A DNA stretch of 64,000 bases from Annona cherimola (GCA_030490835.1 CM059972.1:19197764-19261763), one strand, 5' to 3'; counted from the stretch's first letter, positions 11,485 to 24,965 are shown. The notes: generated by a model not told the origin, from the letters alone. Translations and numbers: made by a program.

Positions 11485-12300
11485 AATGGTATCATTCTAA
11501 AATCCCCGGCCCAAAATATTGTATGAAAAGGAAACCATAAAAAATATAATAATGCCTATAATATAATTTAGTAACATATTTGGTGTAATCGCAATTTTTA
11601 AAAATAAAGACACATTTATTGCTATTTAAATCTGTAGGTAAAAAGTGTAGATATGAGTAAAAATAAGACTTGATATAATTATATAAAGAAAATGCATCCA
11701 CACGGGATTTTAGATTTAAAAATCGTATTAGAGAATGCGTTATATTCTATTTTATGAAGATTTATACGGTATTAAAAATGATTTAATTTAATTTATAAAA
11801 ATTTTCAATCAAAGTTGGTTTTTATATTTAGGATATGTATGGTCATAGGTAAAAAGTTGAGAAAAATTTTACAAAGTAAGTGTAGTAAGAGATATAATAG
11901 GATTGATGATTATGAATAAAGAAAATAAAAATAAAATAGATATAATAGTTATATAAAAATATATGAAAAATTATTACAATATAAGGATCGCAGTAGAAAC
12001 ATAAGATGGTTACCTTAAAAAAGGTTGGCTATGTAAATAAAATCCCAAAGCGCAATCAAATGTTTGTAAAACGAAGTAAAATTTTCACATTTTACCAAAT
12101 GGCAGATAAACTTTCCGGGTAAATAAATAATTTCCAATACAATGCATATATTAAATCTTTGAAAATTAAGAACAAAAATGAAAGCGATCTAGATTGCACC
12201 GGTTTTGATAGTAGGAAAAATGAAATAAAAGGAAAGATTGTACTGAATTTCAAATACTAAAGGTAAAGTGGGCATACACTCAATTGTTATAATTTAAAGA
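11485..12300. other. AT-rich DNA upstream of BAM9
   Basis: No supported feature. The reverse-strand frame at 11492-11701 is Tyr/Phe/Lys-rich by base composition and has no motif. Confidence 0.4.
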
Positions 12301-12360
12301 ACAATTGGAATGGCTGATAGTTTTTTTATGCGGCTAAGAGCGCATCCTCCAGCACGGTTC

Positions 12361-12446
12361 CACGTGGCACGTCTTTTGCGCTTTATTTTCTTGCTCCTAC
12401 TGCTCCTACCGCCTAAAACCGCGGCCCGACGTCTCCAGTATAAATT
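12361..12446 (+). promoter_or_regulatory. Core promoter of the BAM9-like gene
   Basis: A G-box CACGTG lies at 12361-12366 with a second GGCACGTC just after it, and a TATA box TATAAATT lies at 12439-12446. The ATG follows at 12635, leaving a GC-richer, pyrimidine-rich leader of roughly 160 bases. The G-box would fit bZIP/bHLH control, including light or abscisic acid signalling; that is inference. Confidence 0.55.
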
Positions 12447-12634
12447 TACCCCCTCCTTCCTCCTTTGGCCTCCATACTCGTATTCCTCCCAACGTTTCCT
12501 TCTACTCTCCAAAACCTCAATTCCGCCGGTGCTCTTCCCTTCCCGTATCTCTTTATATTTTTTCGTTTTCGGTTCTCTTCGCTTCGGATTTCGGTAGAAT
12601 TTCGAGTCTTCTAGGGACTTTTCGATTTCTCGAC

Positions 12635-12874
12635 ATGGAGGTTTCGGTGGTCCGGTCCTCCCAAACCACCATCGGGATGGCGGAGTCTACATTTCCGAAG
12701 CTTAGTTTCTTCAATTCGAGGCAGATCTGCGGCCAGTCGAGCAGCATCGGTTTCGATCCCAAAAGAAGCTGGAGGCGAGCGTCGATCCGAGTCTCTCGGA
12801 GGGCCATTAGAGCTGAGATGTGCAGATCCAGAGAGGCTGCCAGCCAGATGAGGAGACGATTGCCAGAGAAATCA
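12635..12874 (+). CDS. BAM9: BAM9-like exon 1 (transit peptide region)
   Basis: The start is the first ATG after the TATA box that opens the MEVSV terminus. The donor is TCA|GTAAGT at 12875. It has 80 codons and ends in phase 0. Reading through the donor gives only three more codons before a stop, which supports splicing here. Confidence 0.85.
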
Positions 12875-15800
12875 GTAAGTTTCTAATTTCTGATGAGAAA
12901 ATTTTGTTTTCCCCCAATTTTTGGTAAAAATTTCGGCAGAATACGCGTCGTCCTAGTAATAAGGAGGTGAGATAGGTAACGGGCTGGATGGTTGAAACGG
13001 TCCGTTTTTCATCCGAATCAACGGTCGCGATTGTGGGAGGACCGCCTACTTGGCTGTCCTGATTCGGGCTTTAGAAGTTCGCCGGGAACGACGAAATCAG
13101 GGCTTCCGCGGCGGTCTGAAGTCCGAACGACTTCGACGACACTTTCCACCTGAGTCTCGAGGTGTTGGTTTACTATCACTCACTGTAATTTCACATTTTC
13201 ACTCAAAAACTAGGAAAGGTCGGATTTTGGAAGCGGATCCATGCCTCCTGAATCCTAATCCCCTGACACTTCACGAAAATATCGTTTAGTAAAATGCTTC
13301 CTTTCTACCAGTTTTAGTTATGGTTTGCTTGATGATCTTCCGTAAGATAAGTGATCAGTTATCCCGGGTTAAGTAAACCATCTTATATTAAAAAATCTAT
13401 TTATGATTTTTTTTTTTTTTTTTTTTTACTTTTTTCATCGTAAACTTAGTAATCTGAGGGTGTGTTTGGTAAGGAAGAAAAAATGTCAACTTACAACTTT
13501 TCTGAAACTTTCACCATCTATCATTATAATATTTTTTAATCATTTTTTCACATTTTTCCATACAACTACCTTCCTTTTCAATCATTTCTACACAACTACC
13601 CACACAATTAACCTATCTATTTTAATTTTATCATCTTTACTCCTCATTTGACAACTTTTGCTTCTTATCATCTTTACCTCTATCATATCACATTATTTGA
13701 CAACTTTTGCTCACTAAGTGTATTCCCAAACACACTCTAAGTGTATTTAATATATAAATCAAATTTTACGGAATATGTGTATATATTTTTTCAAAATTTT
13801 AAACATTTGTACGTATATATGAATTGAAAATCTCATTTTTAAAAGTCTAAAACAATATATATATATATCTCTCAAAAATGGTAAAATTTAGTTTATATAT
13901 TAAATATATATTGGTAAATAAGTATATAAATTTTTTTTAAAAAATATCGTAAATGAATTTTTGAAGTATGCTAAATAAGACATTTATTTAATTCGTCAAA
14001 AAAGAATATAATGTGCCTTTTTCCTTAAAAAATATTTAAAAAGTCGCACAGTCATTGAAATCTCACAAATAAACTCACAACAAATAATTATTGGAAGATG
14101 GTTGTCCGATCAAAATAAACATTAAAATGCTTTCTTTTGGTCATTTTTGTTTATGGTTTGTTTTTTCTGATTCAACGTATATCTATGTATAAAATTGAAC
14201 GTGCCTCTGCCCTAAACAACACAAAAAAAAAAAAGTCTCGCACAAATGAACTTAAGCGATATTATTGGAGGATTTTTGTCCGATTAAAAACAATTTAAAA
14301 TCATAAATATTTATCGAATTTTATTCTCATGCGAATGATTTTTAAAACTTAGATAATAATATTTTGGATGTTGAGGTGAACGTGGGGTCAGGTCCGAAAA
14401 TGATGGATGAGTGATACCGATTCGGTCGGTGGGTATTGGGAAATCCCAAAACCTCATCCAGCACACTTATTGTGTTGTGCACGGATTTATTTAAGTCGAG
14501 CTTATCCGCTGCCGCGGAATGGCAGCGAACTGGCAATTTTAAAGTGCAAGATCTGGGGCTACTGGGAGCATGTGGACAACACTGCCACCCGATATGCCAC
14601 ACGTTGCCAGCTATAAATATTTAAAAATCCTCCCTCACTTTGTAATTGTGCCCATATGATTGGGCCGGTTTTTCGGCGGTCGTCTCCTTGTAGAGAGCCG
14701 TTTGTGGTTAGGATACGTTATAAAACGTGTGGAAGACACGTGTCTTTACGTATTTATGCTGTTAATCTTGCTTTCATGTCAATTTCAAGATGGCACGGAA
14801 TCCGTGCAGGTAACGTTGCTTTTGAGTGTGTTGGTATAATTGGAGAGGCATATATGTAAACGCATTATCTGATTTATATAATTGTGAAATTAGCAGTTGT
14901 TTTAAGTATTTGAGAAACAAAACACTCAAAAAAGTTTTTAAAAAAATCTCTCCTTAATAAACACTTACGGTTTGTGACATTACTTGATTTCTTTCTTTTT
15001 TTTTTGATGAAGATATTACTTGACTTCTTAAATACTTAATAATCTTACTTTTAATATTATATCTAAATTTTAATATTTTTTACGTTTTTTTATAAAACTA
15101 TCATATTTGTATCATCTTTAATTTATTATTAAGCATTACTTCTATTATATTTTATCATTTTCACTTTTTTCAAAATTTTAATTCCAACTTTTCCATTTTT
15201 CAGCCTCTTTTCAAATGGACTTGAATGGTCTTTTGGGATGAGGTAATAATAGAAAAAAGTAAAATAGTTAATTTGTTAAATCATATAGAAAAGTGTTTAG
15301 ACAGAGTTAGAATTTTTTTATTTTTTATTTATTCATTTTTGCTTCACATCAAACAGATCCTAAGCGTCAAAATGTTGCGAGGATAAATGAATGGACTCTG
15401 TGCGTTAATGAGGTTAGAATTTTATAATTCCTCAATATCGTAAATTACTCATAGTCATTTCTTTGCGTACATTCTCACATGGACAGAATAAAAGGAATGA
15501 CGGAGTCCCAGCGCGCATTTTTATGGCGGCTTGTGTGCCTGTCTGTCTATCTTCTCTTTTCATGTCACCTGCTGAGATCTCCCTAGCCTATAATGCTGCA
15601 TGTTTCATAACATCCTTATGGTACGTCCGTTTGCTTTACTGGGACCCACGCCGGAAAAAGATGCTAGTGATTCCAAATGTTTCTTTTACCAATTCACTTT
15701 CAACATGAACATGCTGACATTACCATCTTCTCTACTTCTGGAACTCTTCTTCCCTATCCTCACGCAGTGAGCAGATCCATATGTAGCTGAGTTAGGGCAA

Positions 15801-18800
15801 CTGCTATCCTCAAATTTTGGAAGAAAAATATTTCAAAATACAAATGATTTTGCAACTTTATAAATGACAATTACCTCCACCATCAAAGGTCTTAGGTCTT
15901 CTTACCTCAAAAAAAGGAAAAAAAAAAAAAAATCTTAGATCTGCCACCATGGCTTTGTTCACAATTTCTGTGTTGATGAATAATTTGCCTTCACAGTTAT
16001 CAAAGCTGGACTGGATTGGACAGTCTGGCCAATGCAACTGTGGACTATGTTATTGGCTGATTTGGTCTTGTTTAGCTTCCCACGAAAAGAAAATGTTTTA
16101 AACTTACAAACCGGATTCTGGAGGGGCTTATTTTCCAGATCATTTTCAATAACATTGTTTGGCTTAGAGGATAAAATCATAATAAGAAGGGGTTCTGGAA
16201 AGAAACTTTCCAATATTGTAGTTTTGACTGGTGATGTTGGCTATAGCTTATTTAAATTTGGACCGTCTTATGAAACTTTTGAACTATATTCTTAAATTTG
16301 AGCACTAATTTAGATTTGGCTTGAAGAGATGGGTCAATTGGTTTGAACTGTTGAACTAATTCAATCCTGGTTCTGTTTGAAGTTCAAACAGATTTGACCA
16401 CCCTTGTTTAGCTTTAATAAACACTAGCTGGCACTAATTCTCTCTGCATAAGTTCTTCTTGGCAGAAGCAAATGCAAGTCTGCCAAGAGTAACCCCCTAG
16501 TCCCTGACTCCCTAGAGAGGCCAAATTAGACATCAAGGTCCATGTTCTTTGGATTCCTCGTATTCTTTAACATGTCCGTTTTGATTATAAAAACCAATTT
16601 TGGTAAATGCATAGGTCGTCATCATCATCATCATCATAAGCCATTTCCCACCTAGGTGGGGTCGGTTGCATGGATTCTGTTGCACAATTCTTGGCAATTT
16701 AAGACTAAATTTTCTGTAATTTGTAATATTTTTAAATCTTGGTAAATGCATAGGTAATAACCAAAATTCAGTAGGCCAGTAAGACTTGCTTTAGATCATT
16801 TAGAATCCAAATGCGTGCATTACATTCCAAATGCAAGCATTTTACTAACTTTTGACGGCAAATGATAACTTTGCAGCAATAAACTGCCTCATTTAGGTCG
16901 GTCCTAGTATTAGGAGTGTCAGATTTTTATTTCTGTTTGGTTTACCAGGGACTTTTCACAATCTGTGGAGACTGAATATCAAGTTTGTGTTGGGTCAAGA
17001 CAATGCAGGTCTGACAGGATCCAATAAAAATTATGATAAAACCACGCTTTAAAAATCATTTTGATAACAGAAAACATTTCTCCAGCACCATAGGCAATTA
17101 CACAGCATACACAGTTTGAGCTAGTATGTGTATGACAGATGTTATCTAATCCCAAATTCTTTAATCATGCCTCCAGGAAAGAGGTGCAGATTGTGGTTCC
17201 GGAAGCAAACTTAATTGCTTGACAGCTGTGGATTTTTTGTAATTGTGATGGTAGTCTTCATAATAGAGCTAGATGACAACATTTCAAGTTTGCATGGAAT
17301 TAATACTGCTCAAAAGGTTGTTCATGCCACGCAACATTACTTAATAGACGTGCTTCACCAGAGAAAGTAAAAGACCACTATGAAAAAGGGTACTTATGTG
17401 ATGGCCATGACAACCATAGAGATGGGATATCATAAACATTTTCAGATGTATGCATGCACCATTTTTTTAAATTTTTTTTTTCTAATGCTTAGTGTTTTTT
17501 TTTTTTTTTTTAACCTATAAATCCTAACAATGTTTCATAGTTGGATTTCTAACTAGGGAATCTATTTTATATTCTTGCTGATAATAGAATGGATCGCCAG
17601 GCTGGAGTTTAAACTAGGGAATCTACCCTGGGATCTTGCTGCCATTTACTTCAACCTGTTGTAATTAAGATGACCATCATGTGAATATTAATGACATGGC
17701 CTCTAACTGACATCTTCTCTAGAAATTAGATTTTTGGTATATTGTGCAAAGGCGAATTTGTTGGGTCATTACTCTTGAACTTGTTTTAGTGATGGAGATA
17801 TCATTGAGATAATGACTATGAATCTTCTTTCTGATGTTTCACAGGATAATGGCTTTAGGTTATTTGTTGGTCTCCCTCTTGACTGCTATAACCTACAACA
17901 TACTAAAGCCATTGCAGCTGGACTCAAGGCATTGAAGCTTCTAGGTGTGGATGGGGTGGATCTTCCAATGTGGTGGGGTATCGTGGAGAAAGATGCTCCA
18001 GGAAGCTATGACTGGTCAAGCTATCTCGCTGTTGCCAACATGGTAAGAGACACAGGCCTCAAGCTACGAGTGACTGTCTGCTTCCATGCGTCAGAAAAAG
18101 GTCTGACGATTCCACTTCCTCAATGGGTATCCGGTCTGGGTGATGCTGAGCTGGATATCTTTTTTACCGATCAGTCCGGAAGGCATTGCAGGGAGTGCTT
18201 GTCTCTGGGGGTAGATAATCTACCCGTGCTTAATGGAAAGACGCCCATGCAAGTGTTTGAAGAGTTTCTCCATAGCTTTAAATCTTCCTTCTCAGGTTTA
18301 TTGGGCTCCACCATCACAGTAAGCATGCAAGCTCCATTGTTTTATTATTTCCCTTTCCTTAGTAATTATCTGGTTTAGTGACTAAGCTGGAAAAATGTGG
18401 GACTGCAAAGCATCCATTGTGTAGATAGTTTTGACACAACATTCTAGCACATGGTAGGAAATTTTGTGGGCTTATCTGGTTGTGGTTTCAGGACGTTGCA
18501 GTGGGCCTTGGACCTGATGGTGAGCTCCGATACCCTTCTCAGTTGTCAACACAAGGTAAGCAAAGCACAGGCATTGGGGAGTTCCAATGCTATGACAAAC
18601 ACCTTCTTACCCACCTCAAGCAACAGGCTGCATCAGCAGGTCAGCACAACTGGGGCCTTTCAGGCCCTCATGATGGTCCTCAATACAACCAGATCCCTGG
18701 TAATAGTGGCTTCATGAAAGAATTTGGAGGTTCATGGGACACTCCATACGGAGACTTCTTCCTTTCTTGGTACTCTAATCAGCTTCTCTCGCATGGTGAC

Positions 18801-19388
18801 CGCCTCCTATCACTTGCTGCCTCAGTGTTTGCTGATTCTGGAGTAGCGGTATCTGGAAAGGTGCCACTTCTTTACTCATGGTACAAGACCAGATCACACC
18901 CATATGAGCTGACAGCAGGTTACTACAACACAGTCCACAGAAATGGTTACAATGCTATTGCAGAGATGTTTGCTAGGAATGCCTGTAAAATGGTGCTACC
19001 ATCAATGGACCTTTGTGACGAAAACCAGCCTGAGGAAACATGGGCAAGCCCAGATTCTTTACTCCTGCAGATCTTAGAAGCATGTAAGAATCATGGGGTG
19101 AAGGTGTGTGGGGGGAATTCTTCTGTTTCAGGCTCTAAAGCCAGATTCAGTAAGATCAGGGAGAAGATTTTATCTTCATCATCATTGGTGGATTCATTTA
19201 TCTACCAAAGGATGGGCGCACACTTCTTTTCTCCGAAGCATTTTCCTCTGTTTACAGAGTTAGTAAGGAGCCTTGATCAGGCGGAGCTGCATTCTGATGA
19301 TTTGCCAGATGCGAGCGAGGAGATCACGGTGTCCTCACTGGAGAACGATTGTGAAGTTTCCCAGGATCTGCAAATGCAGACAGCATGA
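12635..19388 (+). CDS. BAM9: Beta-amylase-like protein, plastid BAM9 type (three exons)
   Basis: This is a glycoside-hydrolase-14-fold protein that is expected to be non-catalytic. Exons 12635-12874, 17845-18318 and 18492-19388 join in phase 0 to give 536 residues, the length I recall for Arabidopsis BAM9. It shares MEVSV at the start, LFVGLPLD at the barrel start, ITxxLGLGPDGEL-like sequence, GEFQCYDKH, GDFFLSWYS, YQRMGAxFFSP and a LQxQTA end. Residues 1-80 are Arg/Ser-rich and look like a chloroplast transit peptide. The first catalytic Glu is kept (E249 in GPDGELRYPS). The second catalytic position is Asp (D411 in PSMDLCDENQ), and the mobile GGNVGD loop is absent (FHASEKGLTIPLPQW instead). 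Intron 1 is 4970 bp and MITE-filled. BAM9 proteins are regarded as regulators of starch breakdown in plastids rather than as enzymes. Confidence 0.88.
13360..13996. mobile_element. MITE of the CCCGGGTTAAGTAAA family, interrupted
   Basis: The head CCCGGGTTAAGTAAACCATC (from about 13362) pairs with a tail GCTAAATAAGACATTTATT. The same ends occur in the uninterrupted copy at 30279-30649. The interior at 13740-13960 matches that copy (GTTTATATATTAAATA, TAAATCAAATTTTA blocks). A second MITE sits inside it at about 13457-13738. Confidence 0.55.
13457..13738. mobile_element. Tourist-like MITE nested in another MITE
   Basis: The terminal pair is GGGTGTGTTTGGTAAGG at the left and CCCAAACACACTC at the right. 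The body is AT-rich and pyrimidine-rich on the plus strand. The frame at 13403-13651 is a product of this composition. A clean 3 bp target duplication is not obvious. Confidence 0.55.
14380..14860 (+). promoter_or_regulatory. Promoter-like island inside BAM9 intron 1
   Basis: This GC-richer stretch contains TATAAATA at 14612-14619 and a GACACGTGTC palindrome with a G-box core at 14735-14744. Overlapping short frames (14342-14860) on both strands lack family motifs. It could be an internal promoter or a promoter fragment carried in by a transposon. Confidence 0.3.
14885..15370. mobile_element. Degraded MITE-like sequence in intron 1
   Basis: The stretch ends with CATCAAACAGATCCTAAG, which on the minus strand reads like the CTTAGGATCTGTTTGATG head common in Tourist-type MITEs. 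The interior contains a second inverted block near 15195-15240. Boundaries are uncertain. Confidence 0.3.
16618..16700 (-). repeat. Au-SINE-like 3' fragment
   Basis: A (TCA)n run is followed by TAAGCCATTTCCCACCTAGG and TGGGGTCGGTTGCATG, closely resembling the conserved segment of plant Au-type SINEs and LINE tails (AAGCC...CCCA...TGGGGTCGGCTACATG). Only this segment is recognisable. Confidence 0.4.
17845..18318 (+). CDS. BAM9: BAM9-like exon 2
   Basis: The acceptor is TTTCACAG|GAT and the donor is ACA|GTAAGC at 18319. It codes 158 residues, from DNGFRLFVGLPLD through the first half of the barrel to LLGSTIT. It includes VDGVDLPMWWGIVEK, the region of the first barrel strands, and the degenerate mobile loop. 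Confidence 0.88.
18492..19388 (+). CDS. BAM9: BAM9-like exon 3 and stop
   Basis: The acceptor is GGTTTCAG|GACGTTGC. It codes 298 residues ending QMQTA with a TGA. The intron before it is only 173 bp. It carries E249 and D411, discussed in the whole-gene entry. Confidence 0.9.
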   Translation, partial: DVAVGLGPDGELRYPSQLSTQGKQSTGIGEFQCYDKHLLTHLKQQAASAGQHNWGLSGPHDGPQYNQIPGNSGFMKEFGGSWDTPYGDFFLSWYSNQLLSHGDRLLSLAASVFADSGVAVSGKVPLLYSWYKTRSHPYELTAGYYNTVHRNGYNAIAEMFARNACKMVLPSMDLCDENQPEETWASPDSLLLQILEACKNHGVKVCGGNSSVSGSKARFSKIREKILSSSSLVDSFIYQRMGAHFFSPKHFPLFTELVRSLDQAELHSDDLPDASEEITVSSLENDCEVSQDLQMQTA

Positions 19389-19720
19389 GGAAGCTAATCG
19401 AAAGAGTAGGCAATATGCAAGAGAAATGCATGCACACATGCGAGTTGTCGGAAATGAGGTGAGGCCATGGATTAGCTACTACGTAGGCACGTGTACTTAG
19501 ACATGAGCCCAACTAGTGATATTGTATGATATTTGCCTCCTGCACATAGTATTTGATTATGGGTGATGCTCTGTAATGATCTTCCTGTGACTTTCCGCTT
19601 GATGCTAAATGGAATTGTATTTGTTAGCAGGGCATGTAGTTCCACTATTGTCAACATGATATCATGAACCATTCTGCCACATAACTTTTGTAGCAACGAA
19701 AAGATTATTGCGAATGAGTT
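19389..19720 (+). other. Probable 3' untranslated region of BAM9-like gene
   Basis: The sequence is non-repetitive and of gene-like composition. No clean AATAAA is seen, and the frames here are short shadows on both strands. The end of transcription cannot be placed. Confidence 0.4.
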
Positions 19721-20400
19721 GATCTTACAGTAGCTGTGTGTTGATTACGCACCCGAGAGATTTGGAAAGAATTCAACCGAGTATTCATTTTGAATGGCTC
19801 ATCGAGTTCAGCAAATGTATCCAGTTCAGGCTCCGTTAAGGATTTGAGAAAAGAGGGTGTAAAAAGAAAATACTAGAGAGAGAGAGAGAGGAATAATTAA
19901 AAATGATGTGAATAAGCTGCACCAGAGAAACCGTTTGAATGGAAAGATGGAAGATGACAATTGAAATTGTTAGAAGAATTTCACCAATTTTGATTTTCAA
20001 TTCTCATCGTATTGTTTCAAAGCTGTGAATTAAACGAAGCAGACCTGTGGCTGGAACACGAAATTTGCAGCGCCTCTTTTATCTCATCGGCAGAAGATAT
20101 GCTCAAAATGTTTGTCGATATTCCTTTTGCATTGGCTCTTGACCTTTAGGGCAGGAGACTTGAGAGAGTACTGTGAGGGGCTGCGTGTTTTCAAACGAGC
20201 CTTACAAGATCATGGGATGAGGTCCTCATTCCAATCCAACCCCGCTTGAGGAGGAGCTTCCGATATTCCAAGTTAAAATAGTGCAAAGGTAAGTTGTGTT
20301 GTTGGAGCAAGGCATTATTGAAGCATCTTGCGATGTATTTCCTTTTTAGCAATGCTTAATGTATTTTCTTTTTTGGCAATGCCTACTATTATTGTTGTAA
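19721..20400. other. Intergenic, nothing recognised
   Basis: A short (GA)n run lies at about 19875-19892. No gene, RNA or transposon ends were identified. Confidence 0.4.
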
Positions 20401-20409
20401 GGGAACGGT

Positions 20410-20905
20410 TCTATGAAACTCCTTCCATTTTTAAAATCTTAATAGTCGATAGAAGATCAATTCCATCAATTGTATTTAGTATCATCTATAATATCCTGAG
20501 AACCTTTTTATTTTTTTTAATTTCACTATATATGTCCCATTTATAAATATATAAAATCAACGTAATAAAATAGTTTAATATTAAAATATATACTTTAAAT
20601 TAGTTTCTTCAACACCTAAACGATCTAAAAAATATCAATAATATGTAGATAAATGATCCTATAAAGTATTATTATATTATAATACACGTGTGTATGTATT
20701 TAAGCGTTTTTCATAATTTACACATGAATGCACCTATTTTTGAGCAAATGTGACCTATCCATATATTGGATTGGGATGAAACTTGGTTCAATAGTTAAAC
20801 AAATGGTGTTAAACACAATAAATGGATTGGATTTTCTGTCAATGATCAATATTTAAAAAATAAAAAGAGTTTCATGAAATTACTTGCATGAAACCCGGTT
20901 TCATA
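20410..20905. mobile_element. Long-arm fold-back element, copy R1
   Basis: The left arm, from TCTATGAAACTCC through CCATCAATTGTATTTAG, is the reverse complement of the right arm (ACACAATAAATGGATTGG to GTTTCATGAAA), with mismatches. The centre holds AAATGATCCTATAAAGTATT. It belongs to a family with about ten copies in this window (near 29.3, 31.4, 32.1, 33.2, 44.2, 44.7/45.8, 58.0, 60.3 and 62.8 kb). None carries an open frame. Confidence 0.7.
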
Positions 20906-21509
20906 CAAGTATTCCCATTATTATAAAAGACCATATTTAGTAACTTAAAAAATCGCTGTTGTTAACCTCATAGCCATCTGAGAGCAGCTGAACGCCTCCC
21001 CAGCAACAAGGCGTTGGAAGGATGACGACTTGGTGCTTTTTTTTTATTTTTTTTTATTACACTCATCCTCAACCTTTAATGGTAGCTAGATGTGCGGAGG
21101 TGTGTCCCAGAATCCAATGCATCGTGCCATTGAAAACCTTTTTTTTTTTTTTTTTTTTTTTTCTTTTTTCTTTTTTTGAATTCTATTAATTGCATGAGCC
21201 TGATGAAAATTAATTCTAATGCTCGGGATTCTAATGAAGGAGTGGGGGATCTAGACGAGATGGAAATCAAGATGAGGCCCGCATATGTATACAAATGAAA
21301 AATAATTTTTTTTTAAAAAGCTTTGTAGAACCTGACGAATAGAAGATTACCACAATGGTTTCAACTTTATAGACTTGATAAAAAAGGGTTAATAGTGACG
21401 CGAACCTGGTATAAGACAATTGGTTTCACGTCCAGGTCTGCGGTTCGAGTGGATCAAAGCAAATTAAGGAAGAAACAAACGGCCCGTGTCAAATGAAATT
21501 ACGAGTGGA
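20906..21509. other. Intergenic with long T tracts
   Basis: T runs occur at about 21040-21056 and 21139-21177. Nothing coding is seen. The sequence flanks the 3' end of the chitinase pseudogene. Confidence 0.4.
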
Positions 21510-22550
<1,041 letters not shown>

Positions 22551-24956
22551 CGGGTCGTGGCTTCACGCGGGCTTCGGCCTTTTGTCTAGAGCAGAATTGG
22601 TATTTTTGTCCGAGACTAATGATAAGATATAGCCACGTGATGGATCATCAGCTTAATGGGGTTGGATTAGAAGAAAGATCCTCCCCTTTACGTTGCGGAA
22701 ATTCAAGGGGAGGCAGGGTAGTCACTGAGCTGCAAGGTCAATATCAGACATTTCAAATCAACTGATCTCTTTAATTGAGAGACAGTCTCAGAAATATGAT
22801 GTTTGATCCTTGTTTTTAAACAAAGGCATGACTTTCTTAATTATATTGGCATAAGTTCAAGAAACAAATTACTGAGTGCTGTAGAATTCTCTAATGTGTA
22901 TCAAATTACGAAAAAAATTCAGGAAGGGAAATATTAGGCTGTAGGTCTTCGGCGTTCGTAGACACTGCTTTTGGGCTGTCCTGTTTCCTGTCTATGCTGT
23001 TAATGGCTCTTTTAGGCCACTGGTCGAACATCTGCTGGATCAGACATGCCCCTCTAACTCATTTCGTCCCAACTCTTCCTCACATGATCCTTGCTCACCC
23101 CAAGAGGCTTGAAGATGAGGTATTTCACCTCATCTTGGCCATCCATCCACCATGTTGAATTTTGGTACCAACTGTTTGATGCAGGCTCCCTTGGGGAACT
23201 TGGTCAATCCCAGGTACGGTTCAGTGCCTTGGTATGGATTGTGGATGCGTGGTGGCCTCTTTGCGCGCTGTTGTTCCCATCCCATTTTAGGACCTTTTCT
23301 TAGAAAATTTTTGCAGTGATGGATAGAGACATCAAGCTGGGTTTTCTATTCTTCACCTAACATGACCAATATGTTTCACTTAATGATGCAATATGTTTGT
23401 TGATCCTATTCATGGAAAAAATCAATAAGATTTTTGTTATTTCAATATTTCTATAGTAATTTAACTATTCATTAAGGGTCTGCGCCTTCTCTATTCTATC
23501 ATTACACCTCTGTTCTCGACGTTGCATGAGTTGTGGCTGATGAGGACAGGGAACTGCAATCCCGATTCTCTTTACAGAAGAGTCATTCTATCACAGAGGC
23601 TTTAGCACTTGTGTATGATTGTATCAGTTCCATTAAAAGTTTGTAGAAATAATACCATTCGATGTCAGCTTTAATGTAGTTGTAATCGTACTTTTAAAGT
23701 TTAAATTTAGTGCGCATCCCATCTATAAGTGCAGAAATGGATGGACGGAACGGATTCCTTTTGGGCAGGCCTTGTATGCCATATACGGTGGGCCAGAGCG
23801 GATCGGCTACGTGAATTTAATAGGAAAAGATAGATAAAAGATAATGGAGATCATTCATATTAAAACAAGATCCCAACTGAAAATAATGCGATGGACATCG
23901 AAAATAATGATAAATATTTTTATATTGCTGATACCATTTTAGTTAAATATTTGCGTGGGCTTCATTTGATAAAGTAATAAAAGCGTAGAATCGATGTAAC
24001 AAATTTATTTAATTTATTTCTATTTTAAAGTTGTTAATTAACTACTATATTATCTAAAACATTCTTCCGTAGGTAATTAACTGTATAAATTTTTATAATA
24101 ACATTTAAATAAAACTACAAATAAATTTTTAATTTATTTTCATATTATACAAATATTTCAAGCGAGCACAGCCATGCCCAATACTTTTTTTTTGTGATTG
24201 AAATGATGTTTAGTATTATAGTAAAATAAATTATTTTAAAGCTAAATGTGTGGATCGAATTTTTTCAGTTCTCTTAAGATAGTTCCCATCCGATTCGATG
24301 GCAAAAAATTGTCAAAGTAGCAGACATACTATTTATTGCAAATTTGAAAATTTTATTTAGATATTAATTGCAAAATAATGAGCAACCAAAGCTAGATTTT
24401 AATCACTCAACTTCTTTAGATATTTGCAAAATATATTCGATAACATTGCATAATTACAAATAGCCTTCTTGTTTTGAATATCCATAAAATAGAAGCCTGG
24501 AGGTTTAATTTGTAAAATATGTTTGCAAATTGAACATGGTTCCATTTAAAGTTGTGCATTTTTAATCCCGACAATTATAATTAACTTTCTCAAGCTTGTG
24601 CAATAGAATTCATCTTATAATAATGGGTAGCTCGAGGTCTATTTTGCAAATCTAAAATAAAAAATTAATATGCAAATTAATTGTAACCTTGCCTAATCTG
24701 CACCCCTTTTAATTATTTGATAGGGAATAATAAGGATTTAATTTTTTATGTTTGCGGTTAACATCATTATTTTATTATTATTATCCACCACTCATTTTAA
24801 GACTTTCTTATTTATAAATATCTTAGGTAGTTAGGCTTTGCTTCCATGTACTCCCATGTAATGGGTTAACACTTGTACCTTTGTGAGTTTTTTAAGATGG
24901 TAAATTACATCATTTACACCCAATCTAAGATGATGCTCAATCGAATTTTTTTACAA
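22551..24956. other. Intergenic, no gene supported
   Basis: 22.5-23.8 kb is moderately GC-rich and low-copy in appearance. It includes a perfect 10 bp hairpin AAGATGAGGT-ATTTC-ACCTCATCTT at 23112-23136, but no frame has family motifs. 23.8-24.95 kb is AT-rich. Confidence 0.4.
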
Positions 24957-24965
24957 CTTTTAGCT

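Larger units (their letters stand above)
12875..17844 (+). other. BAM9-like intron 1, 4970 bp, repeat-rich
   Basis: It runs from GTAAGT to the acceptor TTTCACAG at 17837-17844. It holds a nested MITE pair (13360-13996), a GC-richer island with a TATA box (14380-14860), degraded MITE-like sequence (about 14885-15370), a SINE-like fragment (about 16618-16700) and long T tracts near 17475-17510. No coding exon is needed between exons 1 and 2 because the phases and family alignment already fit. Confidence 0.8.

Noticed and set aside
12294..12886. Overlapping frames around the BAM9 leader on both strands
   Set aside because: Only the frame from 12635 fits the BAM9 N-terminus and the donor site. 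The others reflect the GC-richer leader.
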